From: Syncephalis fuscata | Taxonomy: Eukaryota; Zoopagomycota; Zoopagomycetes; Zoopagales; Piptocephalidaceae | Assembly (NCBI GenBank): GCA_025786725.1 | Contig: JAHLTZ010000022.1 | Span: 408,435 to 472,434 of the forward strand | Direction of reading: 5' to 3' | Length of the DNA: 64,000 nucleotides | Shown: piece after piece, positions 1 to 11,124 of the stretch | Layout: each line of letters starts with the position of its first letter | How positions within the stretch are numbered: the first letter of the stretch is position 1 | Made by a program: the position numbers and the translations under genes | The notes under the pieces: model-generated | Told to the model about the DNA's origin: nothing | Databases searched by the model: none | What the model saw: only the letters and a program-made list of their open reading frames with translations

Positions 1-303
1 TATCACACAAGCAAGCTTGCGGACTGTATAGGATAGGCCACCATTTGCGGACTCCACAAAACATGTCACTTCATTGGCACAGTTATAGCTGTCTGAAAAT
101 CCCTTGCAATCAATATTGCACATAAAATATTGTACTACAAACATTCCTGGATTAAATATTTGTTTGTGTTTTAATAAATAATTAGTACCATTTAGTTATT
201 ATTAATAATTACTGGTACGCATTTAAAACGTATCATTAATGGAAACAATGTTTAGTGTGTAACTGTCATATCGTATTTTTTATTAATAAAAAAACAGCCA
301 TCA
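1..303. other. Intergenic, nothing recognised
   Basis: AT-rich sequence downstream of the minus-strand apyrase. I see no open frame, RNA gene or repeat that I can support. Confidence 0.4.
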
Positions 304-1710
304 TTATTTTGATACGCGTTCAGCGATATTAAGTCCAATGTCGTTAGCGATATTGACCATTGCACCAAGTGCCCAGCTTAACGTGCCAGTGGGTAGTGAG
401 TCGGAGAACTCAACAGTTCGGTCGAGGGGAATACGATAGCTATCGTGTAGCAATGCAATTGATAAAGCGGCATTAAAACAAATATTGTTCAAGAACGGAG
501 TATTTTTAAATGCCTGTTTGGCAGCAGTATTTGATAGGTGACTGCATTTGTCTTCTGCCGCACGGAGTAAACAACCTACTGTTGATGTTCCATCACATCC
601 GAACAACTTGGCCGTATAATAATAACTGCCTGTAGCGTAAATAGGCATTTTTTCCGGAATATCAGGCTGATGGACTCCATTAATAGCACACGGATCGGTG
701 GCGCAGAAGTTGCCACGGCCCAAAAGAGCCTGGCTAAGAATGGCGCGGCATCGGCCAAACTCGCCCTTACCTACCAGTGTTACAGTGCGATTATTGACAT
801 CAAACGAGGTAGTTGTGCCCAAGAATAGGCAAGGATCGCTAATAAGTCGCTGGCTCTTTGAATCCATCAATGATGCCACCATTCGTTTGCGCGCCTCATC
901 AGAACCAAGCATCAAGTAGGAATGTGTGTAGAGATCATGTGTAGTGCCGTTAACACGGCTAGCATAGGCACCTTCTAAAGGAGCGACTGTAGGTTCGAAA
1001 GTGATTTGCGTGGAGGCACCACCAAGATCAAGAGTAGCCACTGTTTGCTCATTCTTTGATAACAGTCGGCCCAGCAGGCTGTTGGCAGCCAGCCAGCCAA
1101 ACAATCCTTCGTGCTCGCCAGGAATAACTTGGGCACCCACTTTTGTATCAAATTTGAAAGGCACTTCTGTCTTATTGCTCATAAAAGCGGCAACTGCATC
1201 GATAAGTGCCTGGCGTTGCTGGCGAGGAACAAGGCGCATACCGGCCGTAGCCTTTAAATAAATGTAAGTGTTGGCATGGTGGCTTTGGGGAATAAACTGG
1301 GTAGCATTCTGGATTAGTGGTCGAAGATATTCAGCAACATTTTGAGGCTGCTGCGCTGATAAGCCAGGCGTAACTTTTGCTTCTAACTGTTTTTTGCCCT
1401 CTTTATCAAGTAATGGATAAACGGCAACTTGTGTCTGGTTGAGTCGAATACTGCTCCAGTAGAATGGATAGATTCGACTACCACTGCTACCTGCATCAAT
1501 AAGTAGACCATAACTAATATCATCAGTTATTGTTGATGGATTTGCAGTAGTAGCAGTAGCAGCACTATCAGCAGTAGCACTATCAGCAGTAGCGAATTTA
1601 ATAGGACCTTCAAGAAATGGCAATGTTGCACCAATACTTGATGATACTAGACTAGTCGCAAAAAGCGTAATAGTTATGGTAACGTGTACCAAGCGAGCCA
1701 ATCGATTCAT
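304..1710 (-). CDS. Ecto-apyrase / NTPDase (GDA1/CD39 family), copy 1
   Basis: Hydrolyses nucleoside tri- and diphosphates, probably in the secretory lumen or outside the cell. It is a single uninterrupted exon of 468 residues from the chosen Met. An upstream in-frame Met at 1734 adds eight residues, but the start at 1710 places a typical signal peptide (MNRLARLVHVTITITLFATS) at the very N-terminus. The apyrase conserved regions appear in order: DAGSSGSR (phosphate binding), KATAGMR, GWLAANSL, LDLGGAST, and a C-terminal SWALGAM block. A short Ala/Thr/Asp-rich stretch with an ATADS repeat separates the signal peptide from the catalytic domain. No C-terminal membrane helix is seen, so a soluble secreted enzyme is likely. 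It is paralogous to the plus-strand gene at 8241. Family assignment is firm; substrate preference is not visible. Confidence 0.93.
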   Translation of the reverse strand: MNRLARLVHVTITITLFATSLVSSSIGATLPFLEGPIKFATADSATADSAATATTANPSTITDDISYGLLIDAGSSGSRIYPFYWSSIRLNQTQVAVYPLLDKEGKKQLEAKVTPGLSAQQPQNVAEYLRPLIQNATQFIPQSHHANTYIYLKATAGMRLVPRQQRQALIDAVAAFMSNKTEVPFKFDTKVGAQVIPGEHEGLFGWLAANSLLGRLLSKNEQTVATLDLGGASTQITFEPTVAPLEGAYASRVNGTTHDLYTHSYLMLGSDEARKRMVASLMDSKSQRLISDPCLFLGTTTSFDVNNRTVTLVGKGEFGRCRAILSQALLGRGNFCATDPCAINGVHQPDIPEKMPIYATGSYYYTAKLFGCDGTSTVGCLLRAAEDKCSHLSNTAAKQAFKNTPFLNNICFNAALSIALLHDSYRIPLDRTVEFSDSLPTGTLSWALGAMVNIANDIGLNIAERVSK

Positions 1711-2856
1711 GATGAAAAAGTGGATAAATATCAACTATCGTATTGAATTGGTAATAAAGATCAAAAGATGGATCTAATAAATAGAGAATAGGTTGTGTAC
1801 TCGTTACGAAACGGAAGGAATCAGACTGGGAACTGCAAATAATAAGGAGTTGAACAAACAAGTCGATCATTCATTATGTTAAATACTTCTATTTCTACTG
1901 TCCGTTTTTCTTTTCTAGCTTGTGCTTAGATTGCTAAATCTAGAATATTGAAACGGCGGTCAATATCCACATGGCTGTTTCCCCCTTTAGCCACGATATA
2001 TGACATCTCCTAAATTCAACTTTATCGTTTCTTTCTTATTGATACTACTCTCATGTAGCAACAATCATAGACGCAAGGCTAGCCTTAGATTCACCTTGTA
2101 CCTGCACCAATTCACATGGAACACAAACAGTTGGATGAAATCCAGGTTCATTGACTACATGCCGGCCCACAAGAATTGTTTATTACATTTACTAAATCAA
2201 GTAATTCTTTTTATATACATTAACCTATTGTGGTGATAATTAGTGATGCTGGCCATGAGCACGAGTATCTAATCGTCAATACAAATAAAATAAATAAATA
2301 AAGATTTTATAGCTATAGGCCTATATCTACATATGGCTTAGTTTTAGTTGCAGAGTTTCCAAGTCCAATGACTTGTTAAAGTGTAACATTGTTGTATGAA
2401 TATTTATAACGGGTATTGTACTGATCCAACATCACGATTAACGTTTTCCAAGCATCTGGACAATTAGTCTATTTTACGACATTTATTATCCGACAATTAA
2501 TTGTTGTTATACAAATGGAGCGTTTTACAATGGCACATGACGCGTGACCGCCATCAGCACTAAAAGGCAAACTCGTGTCAGTGATGACCACACTGGCCCA
2601 GTATTGTTTTGCATTCCTTTAATCTATGCATTCCTGCACTATTTCCTATCATTGCTGCTCCTCGTATACTGAATAGCAGAACGACAGTAATATTGGTTCT
2701 AGCAGTCCCGCCCCTTATCTCCTTTTGCCTGGGAAAAGAAAATTTGGCGAATAGTTACTGAGTCTAGGCACTGACTGACATACCCATGTAGATATTGCTA
2801 TTCATTCGCCGGCAATCACTACAATCGCAACTCTATTGTCCTTGGCCGTGTTTAAC
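1711..2856. other. Intergenic region between divergent apyrase and MFS genes
   Basis: About 1.1 kb separating two divergently transcribed genes, so it should hold both promoters. A 78-codon frame at 2000-2236 (plus) begins with a hydrophobic signal-like stretch, but it has no homologue I recognise and no cysteine framework. I do not call it as a gene. No repeat or RNA gene is seen. Confidence 0.4.
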
Positions 2857-4860
2857 ATGACGTTCAGCTATAACGATTCGAACAACTCTAGCCTTTTGGC
2901 TCCTCGACCTCATGATACAAATGCACATCAGCAGCGTCAATCGCGACGTATTAGTCGGAATCGTGAATCTTATGGCTCTATAGAGCCTTCCAGAAGAATT
3001 AGCACAGCAACACATTCCAGTCTAGCTACGGAGACGAGTACACAGAACTGGTATGAGCGTACACGACGGTCACGACCAGCACTGATGTTCCTTGTATCAC
3101 TTGTATTATTCAAGTAAGTTAATAAAAATAGTAATATGAATAATGACAATATTTATTAATCGTCCAACGTTTAGCGATATGCTTATTTATGGCGTAGTGG
3201 TACGTGTATAATTAGTCAGTAGCTAATGTCAAAAAGATTAATTGAAATTAACAGGTGCCAGTATTGCCATTAATTGTCCGAGAACGGCTGGGCGGCGATG
3301 CTAAAAGTGTTGGATTTCTTTTTGGCAGTGTTGGTAAGTATTTAATTTAATATTGGTTATGTAATGCGCTTACATTAATGAATAAATTATGGTGTACATA
3401 TAGCTATCGGTATTCTTATTGCCACACCAGTCTTTGGTATTCTTAGTGATAAATACAATACACGGCGACGGCCTATGATGGTGGCATTGCTGTGCTGTGC
3501 TGTAGCCACATTTAGTTTTGCATTTGCCACTACTTTCTGGCAACTATTAGTGGCGCGTATTATGCAAGGTGTAGCCGGTGGTGCTTCATGGACCATTAGT
3601 TTAAGTATGATTGCCGATGCATTCCCCCCTAATAAATTAGGCGTAGCTATGGGCTCAGTCTTGGTGTGGAATAGTTTTGGCTTTTTGGCTGGGCCAGCTA
3701 TTGGCGGATTTCTATTTGAATATGGCGGCTACAAAATGCCGTTTATCTTTTGTGCGGTCGGTGCACTTATTACGTTATTGGTGCATCTGTTGTTATCCCT
3801 CCAGTATTGGCCAATGAAGTCACGCTACTTGAACATGATGAAGGATTTACTCCGTCGGCGGGGTCGGTCTTTTACGAATCGGAGAATCCACGACCTCTTT
3901 CACGCACATCTGATACGTATGTGACGCCGCTAACCGATCCTGAAGATGATGATGGATTGGCGCGCGGCTACTGGGAAGCCGAGTCGGAGTTTGCTCTCTC
4001 GCGTATATCGCTTAATTCGCATGGTCATTCCCCGCTTACCTTTTTTACTCTAATTTGCGACAAGCCTATTATTGTCAATTGTATTACTATTATGGTGGCA
4101 TCCAGTGTATTTTCAGGTAAGCAATAACAAAAGTTATCATATTAAGCAATTAACCAATTAAATGTTTAATAAATAGGCATTGAGCCCACACTGCCACTTC
4201 ACCTTATTGATCGGTTCGAGTTGGATCCATCATTAATCGGCCTCTCATTTATGGCTATTGTTCTACCACATATGATTGCCACACCGATGATCGGCTGGCT
4301 TTGTGACCGAGTCAGCTGCAAATCAGTGGCTGCCATTGGTCTGCTGCTCTTTGCTCTTGCCACACCACCTATTGCACTGCCTAGTCAGTTGGATACAGAA
4401 ATATTATGTTTAGCAGCATTTGGATTCACGGCAGCTATTGTAAGTAATCTAGCAATTAATTAATTAATTAATTAATCAGTAATGTAACTAATGAATAATT
4501 CTATAGGCTATGACGCCTGTTTTGCCTGACATGGCAAATCATGTTACAGTACGTGGTGGTGGTGCCTATGCTCAAGTATTTGCTCTTTGGAATATGGCTT
4601 ATAGTCTAGGTAATTTATTATAAATTGTGCCAATCATTAATGACTTATATAAGTATAAATACATATGGTAAATAGGCATGTTAGTGGGACCTGTAATTTC
4701 CGGCTTAGTGATGGAGCAATATGGCTTTTTGTACAATATGGTTATTTTCGCTGTAATGCTTTTATCTACTGCCCCCTTAATTGCCCAAACTGAGGCAAAG
4801 ACACGCCAACGCATTGAAGATGAGAGAAGAATGAGCTATGGCGAGATTGTTGATGTATGA
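2857..4860 (+). CDS. MFS transporter, vesicular-amine-transporter-like (DHA1)
   Basis: A 12-helix major facilitator protein resembling the VMAT/SLC18 branch of the drug:H+ antiporters. Exons by frame and splice signals: 2857-3113, 3175-3199, 3255-3333, 3404-4116, 4177-4439, 4507-4609, 4676-4860. All donors are GT (GTAAGT, GTACGT, GTAAGC or GTAATT) and all acceptors AG, with phases matching. TM1 carries DMLIYGVVVPVLPLI. The loop after TM2 has the family signature GILSDKYNTRRRPMM, and TM5 has a motif-C-like GFLAGPAIGGF. The long central loop is acidic (DPEDDDG). The frame breaks near 3780-3800, where one base appears to be missing between the GALITLLVHLL helix and the loop, so the protein is not continuous as given. 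The N-terminal 80 residues are Ser/Arg-rich and cytosolic. Substrate unknown; export of amines or drugs is only inferred. Confidence 0.85.
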
Positions 4861-5140
4861 CATGTAGCCAATAACACAAACAAATTATATATATCTCTCT
4901 TAGCGTTGTACTGTTTATCATGACAACAATAAATTTACTTAGCAATTGACTGTGCACACGTGATTTGTCACTTGAAATCTAATGCGCATGACCGCAGTCC
5001 ACACTCCTGAACTTCGTAAGCGCATGTTCATTTCTATATTATTCGTTCAAACTATTATTCAGCCGTCCAGTATTCGTATTTCTGACCTATATTTGTGAAA
5101 ACTAAGGCTGTATCTTTATACTGTACTATTCTTTTAAGCA

Positions 5141-7142
5141 ATGGCCGACAAAGAAGAGCAATTGCAGCCAAGTGAGACATCACCAATACTGAATACACCA
5201 CCACCACCAACGGATCCTGGCGCAATTGAACCAGAAGAAGAGGCGGCCTTTAATATACAAGGCGGTCGTCATCACGACCGTAGACCACATTCAAGAGCAA
5301 CTTCACCTCGAGGCAATCAACGTAGTTCAACTCATCATGGCGGTCGCGGCAATCGAAATAGCCGTCACTCGTCTCACGTAAAGACAGAGCAAGACCCGTT
5401 GCTTAATCACGATAACAACAGCGACATAAATGATATAGATGATATACAAGCAGCCGTAGTAAGTATATTTACTATATATATACAATCTCAATTGACTAAT
5501 AGGCTGTAGTTGAGAAGACAGAGACGCCAGCGTGTTTATCATATATCAACGATAGCTTTTATCGCAATATTGATTATTGGCACTTCAATATTTGCCTTGG
5601 TAGTTGGTCCTATCTACTGGGGCCCTATACCTCTATACTCTAACGGTACTGACTGGTTTGCTAAAACAGTTGTTATGATATCGGTCGATGGAATGCGTGC
5701 CGACTATCTTGATCATGGACAAACCTCAATATTGACACGAATGGCTCGTGAAGGTGTAAGGGCCGAGTACATGCAGCCATCTTTTCCAGTAAGTAAATAA
5801 ACAAAATAATATATCAATAAGCTAACAATGCAATATTACTCTAATGCATCAGTCGACTACATTTGCCAATCATTATACGCTTGTAACTGGACTGTATCCA
5901 GAATCACATGGCATTATCAGTAATACCTTTTACGACCCAGAAACTAATGATACATTTTGGTACACGGATCCAGCACGTAGCCATGATAGTAAATGGTGGG
6001 GCGGTGAGCCGGTAAGCGGACACAGAAGCATTGTCAAAACCGCCCTTAACTTATCAGTTTCAATGTCATTCATAGATTTGGGTGACAGCTGTGAAACAAA
6101 AACAACGATCGGCCATACACATGTGGCCAGGAAGCTCGTCGGAAATAGCTGGCCATCGCCCAACCTACTGGGATCCGTTCAACAAGGATACAACACCGGC
6201 CCAAAAGGCCAATCGGATACTAGACTGGCTTGATATGCCTATGGGCGACAGGCCACAGCTTATCGGTGCCTATATTCCAGCAGTGGATACGGCCGGCCAT
6301 GACTTTGGCCCTGATTCATCAGAGGTAAACAATTAAAGCGATAAATAGCGTAGTATAGGCCGACTTATTTATTGATTTATTTCATTCATTTGTTTAATGC
6401 GTTAGGTCGATTTTGCACTACGACAAGTCGATGATATGATGTCGCGTCTATTCAATGGATTAGAACAAAGAAATTTGACAGACATTGTTAATGTGATCGT
6501 AGTAAGCGATCATGGTATGACTCGTGTGAATGAACACCAAGTAATTCATCTTGACAATATTATTGATATGACAAAGGTGGCATCTAATCACGGCTTTCCA
6601 TTGGCACTTTTAACGCCTCATTCGGATAAAGGTAAGCGTGTAACGATCAGTAAGTAGCTATTATTGATTGTAGTACTTGTCTATGACAGATATACATTCA
6701 CTATATCAAGCATTGTCTAAGGCTAGTCAAACGTCAAAATTCCAAGTTTACCTTAAAGAATCCGTGCCAAAACACTATCACTTTTCGGCTAATGAGCGTA
6801 TTCCACCGATTGTCTGCATTCCTGACTTGGTAAGGCTAAAAGATCGATGTAAATATGTATTTATGACTAATAATTTAAATAATAAATTAGGGATGGAATT
6901 TTGTGACGGGCAATGAAACAATAAGAAGTAAGGGAATGCACGGGTACGATAATCGGTCTAGAGATATGCGAGCATCATTTCTGGCTCGTGGACCAGCTAT
7001 AAAGACAAGTAATAACGTTCACGCATCAGGATTCCCCAACGTAAATGTCTATAATCTAGTAGCACGTATTCTTGATCTATCGCCATCAATTAATAACGGC
7101 TCTGACTTTTGGGTAGGATCCAGCGGCATCCTACGGGATTGA
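5141..7142 (+). CDS. Ectonucleotide pyrophosphatase/phosphodiesterase (ENPP type)
   Basis: Type II membrane enzyme of the alkaline phosphatase superfamily that cleaves phosphodiester or pyrophosphate bonds of extracellular nucleotides. Seven exons with consistent phases: 5141-5458, 5510-5788, 5853-6011, 6076-6324, 6406-6631, 6690-6829, 6891-7142. About 110 cytosolic residues (Pro-, His- and Arg-rich) precede one transmembrane helix (TIAFIAILIIGTSIFALVVG). The catalytic domain shows first metal ligand SVDGMRADYL, nucleophile region STTFANHYTLVTGLYPESHG (catalytic Thr kept), then WVTAVKQ...WPGS, DTAGHDFGPDS, SDHGM and GMHGYDN, which supply the zinc ligands. No nuclease-like or somatomedin domains are present, as in fungal and plant members. 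It lies between two apyrase genes, which suggests a shared job in extracellular nucleotide breakdown and phosphate or purine salvage. Confidence 0.93.
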
Positions 7143-8240
7143 TCAATTGAATAAGTCATATTACTATTACTATTAAGCTATTATTAAATAAACTGCAATT
7201 TATTTATTTGTTATTTCTATTATTATAATATTTATTGATTTGATTAATGTTATTTTAATATAAATTAATGTTTGATTAGTGTATTTTAATTAATAAATGT
7301 ATAATATCTGATGTTTAAAATATTGACTTGTTGCAGGATCAATAAACAAAGGCATATCAGCTTATTAAAATCAAAAATAATAATAGATGCATCATCATAA
7401 ATCGAATAAAGCACAGAAATAGCTGGTTTGTATTACTAAATGTTACAGAAAGCATAGGTGTTTTGTGTAGCACAGAACTAGTTGAGCGACGATTCCAATG
7501 ACTTGGATGTATACATTATATAAAACAAACTGTACCCTCATTAACGCATGGAATTACGCCTTATCTTCATATTTTCTCCGCTTATTTGTTATAGCAACAC
7601 AATTCGGTTAAATACTACCTGATTACCACCAATCAATCGCTGATATTGATAGTAAAATATTGAATAGTTGGTTAGTTATGCTGTTAAGAGCATTGAAAAA
7701 TAAAAATGAATGGACACAAATAGTTCTTTTCGATGTTTCAAATTGATAAGTGCCTAGTGATTTGCATAAAACGTAGTTTGCAGTATTTATTAAATAAATA
7801 GTAATGGATGAAACAGTTTGTAAGTATGCGCTTTAGTATTAATTGTTTATACATTTATTGGCTAACGATGACCATAACATATGTATAGTCATTTGACTTT
7901 TATGGTATACAGCTGCTAAATAAATGTACTTTAGCCGGTCGTCCAGGCTGATAAACAATACAACCCACCCAAACAAAGTGGAACTGGTTAATTCTAATCA
8001 AAACAGGTTTACAAGGCCAGTCAATCGGCATATGGAAGAGCATTTGGCCTTTGACATACTGCTTTACATGTGACCTCCTCATGGCTGTCAGGCTTCTGCA
8101 TCGCAAACTATTCGTGAATAGTTCACTATAAAAGCTCCCGTAATGTTCGACTGTTTTATCGCGCGTATAATCTTGCTTAATTTCTTTATTTAATTAAATA
8201 TTTCTCCATATTATTGTCATTTATCTATAGCTAGTCTACC
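7143..8240. other. Intergenic, nothing recognised
   Basis: AT-rich sequence between ENPP and the second apyrase. A 68-codon minus-strand frame near 7900-8106 has no recognisable features and I regard it as chance. The last 100 bases contain a TATA-like tract (8126-8133) upstream of the apyrase start. Confidence 0.35.
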
Positions 8241-9586
8241 ATGATTCCATTGACTGGTATCATTAAAGCTGTAGCGATTGCTACTCTCTTTTTCTCAACT
8301 AGCGATTTAATTAGCGTAGTATCAGCTACCCCTTTGGATAATAATGGTAATAATGGTACACCACAAACTACTGAACCAATTTCCTACGGCCTTATGATTG
8401 ATGCAGGCAGCAGTGGAAGTAGAATTTTGCCGTTCTATTGGAGAACGGTCCAGCCAGGCGAGCTGAATGTTGCTGTTAATCCTTTGTTGAAAAATAATAA
8501 AGATAAACAGCTAAAGGCGAAGATAAAGCCTGGGTTGTCGCTACAAACACCAGAAGGTGTGGCTGAATATTTTCGGCCGCTTATAGAAGAGGGCAAGAAA
8601 TTTATTCCTGCAGAGAAGCACGGTGACACAATAATCTTTCTAAAGGCTACTGCAGGAATGCGGTTGGTGCCATTAGCGCAAAGACAGAAGATTATTGAAG
8701 CAGTTATAGCCTATTTCAATGACAAGAACAGGTACCATTCAAGTTTGATCCCGCGGTAAACGTTCAAGTTATTTCGGGAGAGGATGAAGGCGTATTTGGA
8801 TGGCTTACCATCAACTCCCTGTTAAATAGATTGAGCAGCGCAACAACTCCTGGAACAGTGGCAATTTTAGATCTTGGTGGTGCATCTACTGAAATCACTT
8901 TTAAGCCAAATTTAGTTCCGCTGGAAGGCACCTATAGAACACGAATCAATGGTACCAATTACAATTTATACACACATTCCTATTTACGTCTTGGCGTAAA
9001 TGAGGCTCGCGATCGAGTTATTGCTGCGCTTGCTGCTAATAGCAAGGATAATACCGTACACGACCCATGCATGCTTAAAGGGCAAACCCAGGCCTATAAG
9101 CTGGGTAGTGTTGTTGTTAATTTGGTTGGCCAGGGTCAATTTGAAGAATGCCATAGACTAACAAAAAGCGTACTGCTTGGGCGTAAAACATTCTGCGCCA
9201 CCGAACCATGCGCAATTAATGGTGTTCATCAGCCAGACATCCCGGATAATATGCCTATCTATGCCATAAGCAACTTTAACGATGTTGCAGATGTATTTGG
9301 CTGCCATGGCAAATCAACTCCCGGCTGTATTTATACCTCAGCGCAAGACAAATGCAATCGGCTTACTGCAGAAGAATTTAAAGCTCCATTTTCGGACAAT
9401 GTTTCAGTTGAATCGGCATGTTTTGCTGCGTCACTTTCTTTGGCATTAACTTTTGATAGCTACCGAATTCCTAATAACCGTGAGGTTTATTATGTCGACA
9501 GGCTACCTATTGGCCAACTAGGCTGGGCACTGGGCGCCATGATTGATGCAGTCAATAACATAAAACTTGACATTCAAGATAAATAA
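8241..9586 (+). CDS. Ecto-apyrase / NTPDase (GDA1/CD39 family), copy 2
   Basis: Paralogue of the minus-strand apyrase at the window start, with the same motif order and length (about 448 residues if the frame is joined). The N-terminus has a signal peptide (ITGIIKAVAIATLFFS then DLISVVSA). Motifs: DAGSSGSR, KATAGMR, GVFGWLTINSLL, LDLGGASTEITF, and GQLGWALGAM at the C-terminus. Paired cysteines in the second half match copy 1 (FCATEPCAINGVHQPDIP is almost identical). The reading frame breaks at about 8730-8735: the text before it ends in FNDKN and the homologous VPFKFDP continues one frame over, so one base appears lost. Everything before and after is well conserved, so I favour a sequence error over a pseudogene. 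Both copies are intronless, unlike their neighbours, consistent with duplication of an intronless ancestor. Confidence 0.9.
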
Positions 9587-11124
9587 TAAAAACAATTTAA
9601 TGTTACTAATAAATCTTTTATTTAGCCTAATTAATATGGAATAACAATATATAATATTTGGCTAGAATTTTTTGGCGTGTCTAGCGTAGTGTCTGTACAT
9701 TGTGTTGTATAAAAATATCAGTTTAATGCATCAAACTTGCTGTTGCATTAGTGTTGTACACTAGCTGGTATGTATTTAAGTATTGAGAATTCAATTGATG
9801 AAAGTAATGGCAAAGGTATTGTTATTGCTAACTAAATTGCATAATTCAACAAAGTTCAGTTTAAGCTTTATTCTACTATAATTAAGGTTTTCCCATCAGG
9901 GTTCATTGCATTTACGCGCCATTTAATTGCCGACAGTATTATAAATACTTAACACTGTCGGCCAAACATGGAATAAATAGCTTTTCCTACTTTCAATTAT
10001 TTTTTAGCATATTTTCAGATTTATACAGTGGAGATTTTTGTATAAAGTACTGAATAAATCTATTTATTGGTAATAAAGGTCATTAAGATACTAAATTTAT
10101 AGTCTTTGTTAATCTAAGTAGCTAATATCTTAGTAAGCCACCTTTATTCCTTCTACTCTATTTGGTTGCTTAGCAAACCTTGCAATATCATATAGTTGGT
10201 TTTTTAACAACATTATTATAGCTTTTATAAATCCAACACTATTTACACTATATAATTGAATCGTGTAACAAAAATACAGATTAATATGTACATTTCTACT
10301 GCATACATACTGTTTATTAAAATAGTCGTGCTATCTGTCTAAATGTCGAACTGATTAAAGCAAAGAACTAAGCTGCATATTAGTATGTCCTTGATATATT
10401 GGTGTATACGTGCTTTAAGCTATCATACGAATATGTTTTATTGTTCTATATTGCACATCAATGCTACAGCTCATACAGTAGATACTTCAGACATCTCAGT
10501 ATAACCATAAACGTAAATAGCTCACAAAATACATACAGCTAATTGTGATGTCATTATCACACTCACTTTCCGCTAAATACTCACTACTATTTGTTTATAT
10601 TAACACAGTTTATTGTCTACTTTGGTTGGCTTAACAAATCAATATCGTCACAAGGCCTCCTATTGCCGTCGTCTGCGCCATCATATTGCTAGCAAATCTG
10701 CATCTAACTGTTTCTACTCAGCTGTGTAAAGTTACAGCAATAAACGTATGGTTTCATTTTAACTAAATTTTATTAATTTATTATACTTATTTTTATATAA
10801 TCTGCATTTAACAATTAACAAACAAAAATGAGCGAGTAAAAATACTAATATTAAATTTATACGGATATGCTATATTAGCTACAAATACGAATTAGCGTAA
10901 TTATAACAAGATTATTATTTGAATAACAATTTAATACATAAACACTGTAGCATTACACGTCAGTAATGCAATTAAATAAATTTATTTGCAAGTACACCAT
11001 CACTCTCGTTGTAGTTGTTTTATTCAATAAAGCTTAGTGTATCATTATCAGCAAACATTAGATACTAGTTATGCATGTTTAAACAAAAACATTTCAATAA
11101 AAGACAAATTATTTGCATTACAAA
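9587..11124. other. Intergenic, nothing recognised
   Basis: About 1.5 kb of AT-rich sequence lying downstream of both flanking convergent genes. I find no coding frame, RNA gene or clear repeat. Confidence 0.4.

Noticed and set aside
2000-2236. Possible small secreted protein
   Set aside because: It has a hydrophobic start but no stable features downstream, and no splice or homology support.
8241-9586. Second apyrase as a pseudogene
   Set aside because: There is only one one-base break, all catalytic motifs are intact, and identical breaks occur in essential genes of the window, so a sequence error is more likely.
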